Part shown: positions 46,401-55,159 of the stretch, one piece after another
How positions within the stretch are numbered: the first letter of the stretch is position 1
Layout: each line of letters begins with the position of its first letter
Origin: Balanoglossus misakiensis
Lineage: Eukaryota > Hemichordata
Reading direction: 5' to 3'
Assembly: GCA_040954595.2 (NCBI GenBank)
Contig: CM082596.2
Coordinates: forward strand, 5,394,001 to 5,458,000
Length of the DNA: 64,000 nucleotides
Translations under genes and position numbers: made by a program
The notes under the pieces: model-generated
What the model was told of the DNA's origin: nothing
Seen by the model: only the letters and a program-made list of their open reading frames with translations
The model's database searches: none

Positions 46401-49400
46401 TACTACACACGGTATAAGAATCATGAAAATAGCTTCAAACTGGAACAACCGCTGATACGATCAGCGAAGGAGAAGATGATGATTCTCGCCAAAGCTGTGA
46501 CTGACTCAGGTAGGAATACATATACATCGCCTAGGTGTATAAGCTGAATTCACTGAAAATGACTTCTGCTATTAAGGTTTGTGAAAAGCTTTCCAGAAAG
46601 AAAAGCATCCCCTGGCAGTGAAAGTGTCATAATCTTTGTTTCGTGGCGGTCACAAAACAAGTTTGGAAAAATGTTACAATGCACAGTGTAACATTTCCTG
46701 ACAGTTTCAATCGCCTCTACCGAAAGCGCTGTACAGCCAAAAATTATCCCACCTCAACAGCAGACACGAACACTGCCATTCACCAGAGTAACTCCAAAAA
46801 ATGTTTGTCTGTGTCATTTCCAGCCAATGCAGCCAGTGAAACCCAATTCATCGTAGAAGCCATCAATGAACTGCTGAAAGCAAGGAGAGTACTCAAGTTC
46901 TCGTATGCCTATGGGTATTACTTGGAGGATGATAATAGAACCAAGACAATATTTGAATTTATGCAGGTAAGATGAGTATCAAAGATTGGAAGTAAACATT
47001 TAGGTGTTTTCCGAGTCTGCATGAATTCCACAATCTTCCATTAGAGTTGTCAAGAGTTCTACATTCAGAAGCTGTTATTTCTTTTTCAGACTGAGTTAGA
47101 AGAAGCAACAGAGACCTTGTCCCAAATGGTAGCCCGTCCGTACCTGCGTACCCCGAGATACAAAATCATCCAATCCGCCCAACTTGTTCAGAGGAAGCGC
47201 CACGAGTTCCTTTCAGCCGTCTCCAAGGGTCTCATCCCGCCAGAAGAAACGCCCCCGCTTCTCAGGAGGAAACAGTTTGCCAGGAAGAACATCTTCAACT
47301 TTGAAAATGATGATGTGAGTGGCTGCTTTGGGTATCAGTGTGTTTCAAGGTTAAACTGCTGCAAAATTCCAAATTTGAAACCCTGTGGAAAATTCTCGCA
47401 AGTACCGGAAAAATGAAGTTTGTTCCTGGAAAGTCCCAGAAAAATAATTAGCCTGTGTGTTATATTTTCATAAAAAGTTGACCAGTTATGCCATTATCAT
47501 GAAATGCCGATGACCATAAAAAATATTCACAGATATTATGGGTACAGTCATTCTCAAATTGCCTGGAAAAATCCACTAAAATGCTCCTGGAAAGGTTCAG
47601 AATTTTGATGACTGTGCAAAGCATGAACCCTGGTGTTTATATAACCACTGTCTCCCACATTTAACAAACACAGGATGGTGATGCGTTACGCCAGGCCATT
47701 GCAGCATCCTTGCAAGAGATGCCACCGGGCGGAGATGGCTGGATGATGGACAAGTCCGGTCGGCATAACAACATACCGCTCTTGTATGAATACTTGGGAT
47801 TTGATTCCGAGGAGTCGGACGACGCTTCTCCTACTGCTACTGATTCAAGTAAGGGTAAATATCACTGTTGGGCCACAAGAAGACTTGTAGCCCAACTGGC
47901 ATGGTCAAGTACAAAGCCTTTCCGTGGCTCAATCTAGTCAAGTACAAAACGTACATGCAGGTATCATTTTAGTGTTAGGACAGTCACCCCCTGGGACATC
48001 TCCACCATGGTAAATGATAAGGTTAAGATAGTGTCCTGTGGGTATATTTACAGGGGGTAACACTACAATAGCATTTCCCTGTGCTTCTGGTCCTCTGCTT
48101 TGGCCATATGCTACCCTCTTGTCATTACAGTTAGGCAGGAATTCTCAAATTTCATGGACCATGATAGATCAAACAATCAATTTATGATAGGTATTGCGAT
48201 ATTGTAACATTGTCGTTTTTTTTTCTCTCTCTCTCTCAGCAATTTGTTTACATCCTGGCTGTGAAAAACAAAGAGCGAAGAACAAGAGAACGGGCGCACT
48301 GCACGAGTACTGTGGTCTCAAATGCATGAGACAGGATAAGCTGTCACGGATGGAATCAGGTATGGTGGCAACTGCCTCTTGACATCAAAGTTCATCACTG
48401 AAATTCCAGAATGTGTGGTGAATGTGTTGGTTTTGAAGCTAGCGTCTGTTCTCTGAAAAAAGAACATATGCTTTTGTGTATTTGATATATACAACTATAT
48501 ATTTTTACAGTGAAGGTGTCCATTTAGATCAAGAAGGAAAAATACGTTGTTCCTCAGAATTGAAGCATCCGATTTATGCAATTTAGATTTTTCACTTTCT
48601 TGTTGATGATGTCATGTTGCATTTTTTCAGGTGTGCCGATAATCAATAATGGTGCTTTGTAGTGTTCCTTCGAATGAAACGTTTTCCTTTTGCTAATTTG
48701 TCTTTGCAGACTCGCCACCATACTGCGAAGAGGAGAACACGATAAACAATGAGCAAATAGATCTGCTGCGTGCCCTGGAGATGTCCAGACTTCTTCTATT
48801 GGAACAAACAGAACAACTGGATAAACGCTCAGAAGATGAAGCTTCATCAAGGTACGTATGGCATCCGTATGTGGTATAAGACAATCAAAATGTTTGGGGA
48901 GGGGAGGGGAGGGGAGGGTTATATACATGTAAGAGACATTGATAGGTTTGGGGAGGGGAGGGTTATTATATGAGATGTGGATATGTGTCACTTAAGTGGG
49001 TCTACTTTTCTTGTAAGATTTACCCAGAAATGGGTTATATTTGCTTTGGGTATATTGACTTTGGGTTAGAAGTTTGCTATATTCAGCTCTGTTTTTCTTA
49101 ATGCTCTAGTCAATAAATTCTGAGAGTTTGGGTTCAGAAGCTGGTAGATTTCCAGCCACAGAAGGGCAGTCAGTGCATAGTCCAAAGCATTATTTACTTT
49201 TTGAAGAAGCAAAACTTTTGCAAGATCCAAGGTAGCATGCCTTTGGGGCAATAGTTCTGACGTGCTGTATAATACTTTGTTTCCACCTGCCTGTTTCTCA
49301 CACACACACGTTTGCTCCTCTTGCAGTCATGCCCTACAGCTGCCAGCGCTCGTTCAGAAACTGACCTCGCCCCGGCAGAAGAGGCGCATCAGTCAAAGGA

Positions 49401-51341
49401 GGGAGGAACCACCATCACCGTCTGCAGCAGCAACAACAGTAAACAAGGCAGAGGGAGCCGTCAGTGGAGAAACAAGTCACGATGATGAGCTGGAACTACA
49501 GAGAGCCTTGGAGATGTCCTGTCAGTCCTTAAAAGAAGGTATTCCCATACATTTTACATCTGGAATGGGATTATTCCATGTTCTGGGTAGTAGAATGCCA
49601 TGGATATCTGCATTTGCCAGATGCTACTTAAAAAAGTGAAGGCCGTTTGTACTGACAGGTTATCTCTCTCTCCTTTTTTTTGACTGATTATAGTTGTTTC
49701 CCGTGTAAGTCCAACTCCTCGGCCAGAGACAGACCTTGAGAGGGCTCTGAAACTTTCCTTACAAGAGCCCCACCCGGGGACTTCTGAGAAGAAAGGTAAG
49801 GGCATGTGTGTCGCTAGATTCTTTGCTGAAACTGGTACTGATTCCATACATTTTTTTTTACCCTCAACATGGTTAAATTTTACATAATGTATCCCGATAT
49901 GTAAGGAATTGTGCACAACATATGAAGGACTGTGTCAATGTGCATTTTAAAAGCATCAAGAAAGAAAATTATGATCAAACCCTGTGTGTATGCCATATGA
50001 AGTAAAGGGCTCACTGTCTGTAACAAATGATCAACTCATGCAGAAAACAAGTGACTGACAAAAATGTCTGTGAAATGGAAATGGTATTAACAGTGCCTCT
50101 TTTGTCTGACTCGTATAGATCCTGCAGTAGGAGTCAGTGTGGTGGATAATGATGCCTCCAGTGAAATCGACCTGGAAGAGCTCTTGACCATGAGCGGTTG
50201 TTTCAAACTGACCCGCGACGACGCAGAGAGCCAGTGCAATCGAACTGAAGTGCAATACCCGTTACTTGCTCAGGCCGCTGGTGGCCACAAGGACGGGACA
50301 ACAGAGGAGGGTCTCCGTCTTGACGATCTGGAGATTCCCAGTTTCCAGATCCACGGCCCGACTACGGGTGGCGAGACAGAGGCCGAAGTGAAGGACCAGA
50401 CGAGCGGGGTGCAAGTGAGCGAGGCTGCGTCCGACGCCTCGTGCCGACGCCCGGACATTTCCGTGCCGACGGTGAGGGTGCGGGACCACTCTCCCCTGAG
50501 GAGAACCTGCAGCGGACCGGGGTCCCCTGCCCGGGGGAGATCCCCAGTGCTTGGTCTGCTGCTCCCGCCATCGCCCCACGCCCGGGTGACGCGATCGCTG
50601 AGCGCGCCCCAGGAGGGCGCTTCGTCAAAGGCGGAGCCGAACAGCCCTGGCGCGCTTAAGAACCGGCGGGTGGGCAGCTCGCCGACGGAGAGGTGTTTCC
50701 TGGAGCCGGGGGACAGCCCCCACATGTGGGACTCCAGCTTTCTGGACTACAGGGTGTGTCGGAGTCCGCAGGGCAGTCCCTGCTGCCAGAGAAGCCGGGA
50801 CGCCAAGGCAAGCACCGACAAAGACGTCTGGAAGAAGAACATCGACGACATCTGGCAGAAGATGCCGACGACGCCCGAGGGTCTGAAAGCGCAGAGTACG
50901 TCGCCCCCTGGTTCGACCGCGCAGTCTCTGGAGCGCGCCTTCGAACTCGTGCACTTCCCCTCGAAGCAGAACCAGACCAAAGAAGAAGTAGCACTGCCGT
51001 TCGCTGCTGCTCCGGAGCAGGAGAAGAGTTCGGCCCCGAAGCTGCGGAAGAACCGGCACTCGATTTACAGTTCGTCGCCTTCCAGGGCGCAATCTCTAGA
51101 AGTGAAAGAGAAGAGGCGGACACGATCGGTCAGTCCGGCGCCACGGCGATCGGTTGAAGCTGCCACTTTGCGAGCGGGGGTGGAGGAGGGGGCCGGGGCG
51201 TGCGCTGCTGATGGAGCCACGGGCCGAAGCGCGATCGGGTTTACAAGAGAGAGAAGTGACAAAGAACGGCGACGGAAAAAGGAGAAACGTTCGAGAAGGA
51301 AAGAAAAAGAGGCTGAAGTGGGATGGCAATTGTACGTGTGA
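23148..51341 (+). CDS. ANKIB1: ANKIB1, ankyrin-repeat RBR E3 ubiquitin ligase
   Basis: There are 22 coding exons: 23148-23335, 24695-24902, 30159-30215, 31295-31420, 33653-33712, 34118-34235, 34590-34753, 43193-43281, 43731-43875, 44747-44916, 45123-45211, 45418-45548, 45885-46019, 46353-46509, 46824-46966, 47090-47314, 47674-47848, 48240-48359, 48710-48851, 49327-49538, 49694-49795 and 50119-51341. They sum to 1392 residues, longer than the roughly 1090 of human ANKIB1. Order: ankyrin repeats, UBA-like helices, RING1-IBR-RING2, Ariadne-type helices, UIM/Cys4/UIM array, low-complexity tail. RBR ligases take ubiquitin from E2 onto a RING2 cysteine and then to substrate; here it is C508 in KNEGCNHM. 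The start [10 protein letters not shown] matches the vertebrate N-terminus and has A at -3 and G at +4. The 5' UTR start was not placed. Confidence 0.95.
23336..24694. other. ANKIB1 intron 1
   Basis: 1.36 kb, AT-rich, no recognised element. Shadow ORFs on both strands around 23771-24159 have no domain content. Confidence 0.6.
24903..30158. other. ANKIB1 intron 2 (5.3 kb)
   Basis: AT-rich and non-coding. It contains a partial repeat at about 27090-27142 (shared with 19865-19905) preceded by imperfect repeats of a GGTGTAACT...TATGCTAAAAAGG unit (27025-27090). No RNA gene or exon was supported. Confidence 0.6.
31015..31057 (+). repeat. Solo end of the TTAA foldback MITE family
   Basis: GATGGAAAAAGGGGCAGC followed by GACTTTGTCCCTTTAA matches the right terminus of the element at 3656-4015, including the terminal TTAA (31054-31057). 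No left arm is evident nearby. It lies in ANKIB1 intron 3. Confidence 0.6.
32219..32257. repeat. (GT)n microsatellite with poly-G tail
   Basis: About twelve GT units followed by a run of about 15 G, in ANKIB1 intron 4 (31421-33652). The rest of this intron shows no feature. Confidence 0.85.
33653..34753 (+). CDS. ANKIB1: ANKIB1 exons 5-7: linker and UBA-like region
   Basis: Residues 194-307. Exon 5 is an acidic linker. Exon 6 starts [18 protein letters not shown] and, with exon 7, holds the UBA-like helices typical of Ariadne-group RBR proteins ([18 protein letters not shown], then [11 protein letters not shown]). In Ariadne proteins this region binds NEDD8 on cullins; for ANKIB1 that role is inference. 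Confidence 0.9.
34754..43192. other. ANKIB1 intron 7 (8.4 kb)
   Basis: Largest intron in the window. Mostly AT-rich with no exon. Two GC-richer patches stand out: 38980-39300 and 41800-42350 (with an X-box at 42016). A repeat with ACCAAATGGACATAATTTTC (about 40794) also occurs in gene 1 (about 5035) and in diverged form near 35735. A 12-bp near-perfect hairpin lies at about 41619-41645. Confidence 0.6.
42016..42029 (+). promoter_or_regulatory. RFX X-box-like site
   Basis: GTTGCTATGGAAAC is a close match to the X-box bound by RFX factors (GTTRCCATGGYAAC type). It lies in a GC-richer island inside ANKIB1 intron 7. A weaker match (GTCGCCATGACGAC) occurs near 39030. Enhancer function is inference. 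Confidence 0.4.
43193..46019 (+). CDS. ANKIB1: ANKIB1 exons 8-13: RING1-IBR-RING2 catalytic module
   Basis: Residues 308-560. RING1 is [19 protein letters not shown], then HQFCRLCW and CPAYDC. The IBR is [15 protein letters not shown], then [24 protein letters not shown]2 is [20 protein letters not shown], then [17 protein letters not shown] and YFRCNRYE. The active-site cysteine is C508 (EGCNHM). All zinc ligands expected from the family appear intact. The 8.4-kb intron lies just before RING1. Confidence 0.95.
45601..45680. repeat. Short tandem repeat of GATTGGCTGATTCAAAT unit
   Basis: Two copies of about 41 bp (GATTGGCTGATTCAAATGTG and GATTGGCTGATTCAAATATA), then a reverse-orientation GACCAATCAG. 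Intronic; it contains CCAAT-box-like cores. Confidence 0.5.
46053..46240. repeat. 64-bp minisatellite, three copies
   Basis: The unit starts TTAGTGGCCACCTCTATATA, repeats at 46053, 46117 and 46181 with almost no divergence, and ends CAATTTACATGTACAGTC. The inner GTGGCCAC...GTGGCCAC is itself an inverted repeat (AGTGGCCACCTCTATATAG plus TGGCCACT). It lies in the intron after ANKIB1 exon 13. Confidence 0.85.
46353..47314 (+). CDS. ANKIB1: ANKIB1 exons 14-16: Ariadne-type helical domain
   Basis: Residues 561-735. It is a long helical stretch ([20 protein letters not shown], then [16 protein letters not shown], then [20 protein letters not shown]). In Ariadne ligases this domain folds back on RING2 and masks the catalytic cysteine until relieved, so autoinhibition is likely here by homology. 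Confidence 0.92.
47674..49795 (+). CDS. ANKIB1: ANKIB1 exons 17-21: four UIM-like motifs and a Cys4 exon
   Basis: Residues 736-985. UIM-like motifs are [15 protein letters not shown] (exon 17), [14 protein letters not shown] (exon 19), [19 protein letters not shown] (exon 20) and [14 protein letters not shown] (exon 21). Between UIM1 and UIM2, exon 18 (48240-48359, 120 nt, phase 1-1) encodes a C-x4-C-x16-C-x3-C element (CLHPGC to YCGLKC, residues 796-822) likely to bind zinc. UIMs bind ubiquitin; four suggest preference for chains. I recall fewer UIMs and no such Cys4 element in human ANKIB1. Confidence 0.85.
48896..48918 (+). other. (GGGGA)n G-quadruplex tract
   Basis: Four GGGGA units plus GGG, 44 nt after the donor of ANKIB1 exon 19. 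A second shorter tract (GGGGAGGGGAGGG) follows at about 48951-48963. Confidence 0.75.
50119..51341 (+). CDS. ANKIB1: ANKIB1 terminal exon: Ser/Pro/Arg-rich disordered tail
   Basis: A single 1.2-kb GC-rich exon encoding residues 985-1392, stop at 51339. It has many SP and RSxSxP sites ([24 protein letters not shown]), a conserved-looking block [18 protein letters not shown], and a highly basic end ([18 protein letters not shown]). It is probably disordered, phosphorylated and possibly nuclear or acidic-lipid binding. High GC content produces long shadow ORFs on both strands here, none with domain content. Confidence 0.88.
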
Positions 51342-54055
51342 AGTTAAAAATTTTGGACCACATTGATTTTAAATTTTTGCAGTGCCTGGTACAATCTGAA
51401 CCATGTCACATCCAAATTTCAATGGAATAATACTTTGTAAGTCCATATAGCTATTTGGGTTGTATGGGTACATGAAAGTCCAGTTACTGGTGCAGTCAAG
51501 AATATATATATTTGCAGCGCACTTGAACACCCAAATTTTAAATTTTTTTCGTTTATATTTTGTGAAGTTCTGTGTTGAAATGTCAAATTTTAGCTTTGTG
51601 AAACTTGAGATATCACACTTTTGTATGTGATTTGATTTTGTATTCATGTTTGATGTGCTGAGAACTGTTTTTAATTTTTCATCAGCTGCATAGATCACGT
51701 ACCCATTGGACGAAATCAGATTTCTGTTATTTTTAGACTTTGCTTGAGTGTAGGTTTGCTCTTGACACCAGAAATGTGCCCATGCACATGCCTTGGGTCG
51801 TTGTATAGATTGTGTTTACCACCAGCACATGCGACTGTTATGAAAGACCCGACACGAAGACAGTTTGATAAATTCAATCATTTCAATTTACACAGATCAC
51901 GTGACAAAAGAAAATACATTTCATCAGAGATATTTTTAAATTTTAGTCTAGTTTGTGTACAATGACACGCTGTCTTTTCCATCATGTTTGTTGATTTAGC
52001 TAGACAAGTTGAATTTTTATATATTTTCAGACAAACTGCAGTTCTGAAATATATTTGTTGTATATGTGCTGGGTTCATTTACTCTGCAAGAGCAATTTAC
52101 ATGTTTGCACACGATGGTTTGAATGAAGTATACATTGATTTCTGAAATATACCAAGTAATGGTACAGCTTATCAGATTTGAACATGGACAGTTCCATTGC
52201 CTGTGATTAGGCAGAGGAACGCGGTCGATAAACAGGAATGTTCTTAGAATATTCGATCAGAAGTGAATATAGAAAGCAAATCCTTACTTGCAGATTGTAT
52301 GAATTTTCACAATATTTGTGCATTTATTGGTAATCTTGCACCAAATACAAAATTGTACATTTGCTTAAAGATATAATTTTAATTGTCATAAACAAAAATG
52401 TGGATTAATGTCAAGGTGCAATTGTAATTACTTGCTTACAAGTGCAGAGATTTGAAGTTGATTTCTGAAGGATTGTAATTTATATATATTTCAGTGAGCA
52501 ATGTGAAGTCTTTAATTTTGACAGATGTACCTGTCGTTGAAAGCATTTTGATTTAAATACTTCACTTTTGATGTTTGGTGCGTCTGTTGACCCCTGCCTC
52601 TAGTGCCGTGTATTTGTATGTACTGTGAGAATCATTCAGGGTTGCAGTCAGTGGGACTTAGACAAAGAGCCGTACTGGTTTAAACGCAGTCTGTGTCGAT
52701 TTGTGGTCAATTTCTCTGTTGATAGCAATGTTAGGTGAAGAAAATTGCGAACTGTAGCCATTATATGGTGCCAAAATGATATACATAAGGAGTGCCCTTG
52801 CACAAAGTTTTGTTACCCTTTCACCCCCAGTTTCCCTTTACGAAGGTCCACTTGACCGTATAAACGATATGGGTTTGGGGCAAACTATTGTGGTGAAAGG
52901 GGGTTAAAGCTGCGGTTGAACGTACATCCAAAATTGCCATTGCAAAGGCTCATCACTGCATCTTAGACACTCTAATGCTTTGAAGTGCAATATTATACAC
53001 TGACATTTGACTGAGACACATTTGTCAGTACTTGAACTAAGCTGGGATACCCAAGCTTTAATGGTCGCGTGACACACCTCAGTATTTTACACTTGGGCGA
53101 TTTTATTTTCTTCTGGTAGCGAAATGACAGTTTAATGGAATTTACTCATTGAATGAATTGTGATTTTTTTAACGAGAGATGTGTATTTTGTTTCTATCAT
53201 CATCAGTGTTGATTAACACAGTTTAGGATGCACAGCCACAGTTCCACTGAATATTAATGTGATATTTTTATGTCAATGTATTTTTTTAATTGATTGCAGA
53301 TCAAGAAAGAGAGACTGTGTCCCTTTAATGGAGATCCTAATCGTCTTGAAATTAAATTGTGAAACTGAAAATTGCAAACTCTGCTGGATGATATCAAAAA
53401 TGTCAGCCACTGGGAAACATATACAGCATGTACTGCTCATTAACTTCAGCAAAAAAAACACCAACATTCTGGAACCTTAGTACTACGAACTGACATTTAT
53501 GTCAACTTGGCAAAAAGTGGAAGTCAATTATAAGCCATGTAATCAAAGCCTTGATTTTCTTCACGTCAGAGATGACAATCTTTCTGACAGCAAGCAAAAC
53601 TATTGTCTGTGTATATGGGAGTGTAATGTATCAATGTCCACACTGTGTCAATATGAAACTATTTAAATATACAATTTAATAATCTAATCGTCTCAAAACT
53701 TGGTGAAGTGACATACAGCACGCTGTATTTAAACGGAGAATTAATTTTTTTTAAATCCACAGATACAAAATGAAATTATTATAATATTTTGGAAATTTTA
53801 TAGACAAATGTAAGCTGGTTTCTTTCTTTCGTATTCACCCTGCAATGTATTATCTTGTTGTCGTGCGCCTTTTCTAAGATGTTATTTACAGCATTGTACT
53901 TCTGAGGCCAGGGATACTTTTGTAATACTTATGAATCGCCTTGATTGAATATTTGCTGGCCGTGTGGGTTTTCTACATTGTACATGTACCTATGTACCTC
54001 TCTGTAGGGGTGTCATCTCTATGTTAATATATTAAACGAGACTTTCCACAAAGTC
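51342..54055 (+). other. ANKIB1: ANKIB1 3' UTR (probable)
   Basis: 2.7 kb of AT-rich sequence after the stop with no coding signal, running to an ATTAAA signal. A TTAA-type fragment (GAGAGACTGTGTCCCTTTAA, ending 53328) is another solo end of the foldback MITE family. Confidence 0.5.
54031..54036 (+). terminator. ANKIB1: ANKIB1 poly(A) signal
   Basis: ATTAAA followed at 54055-54085 by a GT-rich stretch (GTGGTTGTACTGTTGTA). It is the best placed signal before the convergent gene. Confidence 0.5.
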
Positions 54056-54062
54056 CGTGGTT

Positions 54063-54315
54063 GTACTGTTGTATACTGTTGTTTGTTTGAATATTCATGT
54101 GTTGTCGTTTATTGCAACACCCTTAGCTACCTGGCACCACAACTTACAGTGGTTTAAAGATGGGCTCGTTGTAATTGTTATTTTTCCCTGTACTGTTGTA
54201 TATTGTTGTTTGTTTGAATATTCATGCGTTGTCCTTTGTTGCAACAACCTTAGCCACCTGGTACCACCACTTACAGTGGTTTCAAGATGGGCTTGTTTGT
54301 AATTGTTATTTTTGA
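54063..54315. repeat. Tandem duplication, two copies of about 127 bp
   Basis: Units at 54063-54189 and 54190-54315 share GTACTGTTGTAT, TTGTTTGTTTGAATATTCATG, ACTTACAGTGGTTT and GTAATTGTTATTTTT with scattered substitutions. They lie between the poly(A) signals of the two convergent genes. Confidence 0.85.
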
Positions 54316-54532
54316 CCATGTCTGGGTTTAATTTAAGACTGATCAAACCTACAAGGAGAATAGACGCAGTGATAGCATGAATGGGATAGTGATGACTACT
54401 AACCTTAACGTGCAGGACAAGTTCAGCATGCAGTCTATCCTACTTGAAGATGGTAACTATTTCTAGTAAAGTTTCTTCAAAGAAGTTTGTCTGGAAACAG
54501 TAACTTATAAACAAGGCAATTTGGCTGTCACT

Positions 54533-54538
54533 TTTATT
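54533..54538 (-). terminator. Poly(A) signal of the adhesion GPCR gene
   Basis: AATAAA on the minus strand (TTTATT on plus), about 105 nt after the stop codon of the receptor. Confidence 0.65.
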
Positions 54539-54642
54539 CTCCATGCACTCTTCCAAAAGACCTGTTCCACAACAGTTTGCATGCAGACAAATCTGGCAGA
54601 GAATTCGGTGCAGGTCCAGTCTTTGCTCTGTAGCCCTGCAGA

Positions 54643-55159
54643 TCACAACACACCGTCGATTTTTCCTGCAGGTAAAGCACGCCCCTGTAAGAGAACAAAA
54701 AAAAACAAGACTTTGAGTGTTTTTCAGTATAAAAAGTTTCAGTTTTGGCCATACAGCAGCCCCCAGCATTTATACATGTATATACCCTTGAACATGAAAA
54801 ATTGATTTATTCATTGGGAACACATTTGAAATGTTATCACATCTTTACATGTAACTGGCACCATTCCACTGAGGCTGTGTTGTTCAAAGTGGGTCAGTGA
54901 AACATATCAACTTCTGCGAAGTGTTCTCCTTCTGCATGTGTCTTACCAGCGTAAAGGCATTCACTATAACATCAGCTCTCTGCCTCTCTCTCTTCATCTT
55001 CAGACGTAGGCTTTCTTCCGCGCACTTCTTTCTCGTGGCGATCTCATCCTGGATGTCCCGCCTCATCGAGTTGCGGACATCTTCCGTCGTTCTCAGCTCC
55101 GCCAGGGCTTCCCTGTGTTCCGTGCTGCCGAACAGATGGACCCGTGCCGACTGCAACAG
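54643..55159 (-). CDS. Adhesion GPCR cytoplasmic tail exons
   Basis: Exon 55159-54947 encodes a strongly charged helix, probably a coiled coil (REALAELRTTEDVRNSMRRD, then ESLRLKMKRERQRADVIV). The last exon adds GRALPAGKIDGVL and a stop. Last-exon placement follows the phase-0 donor at CTG/GTAAGA and the TTCTCTTACAG acceptor; reading through the donor or choosing another acceptor would give a different C-terminus. Confidence 0.7.

Noticed and set aside
50262-51262. Several long minus-strand frames across the ANKIB1 last exon
   Set aside because: Shadow frames of a GC-rich coding exon; Arg/Ser-rich composition with no conserved motif.
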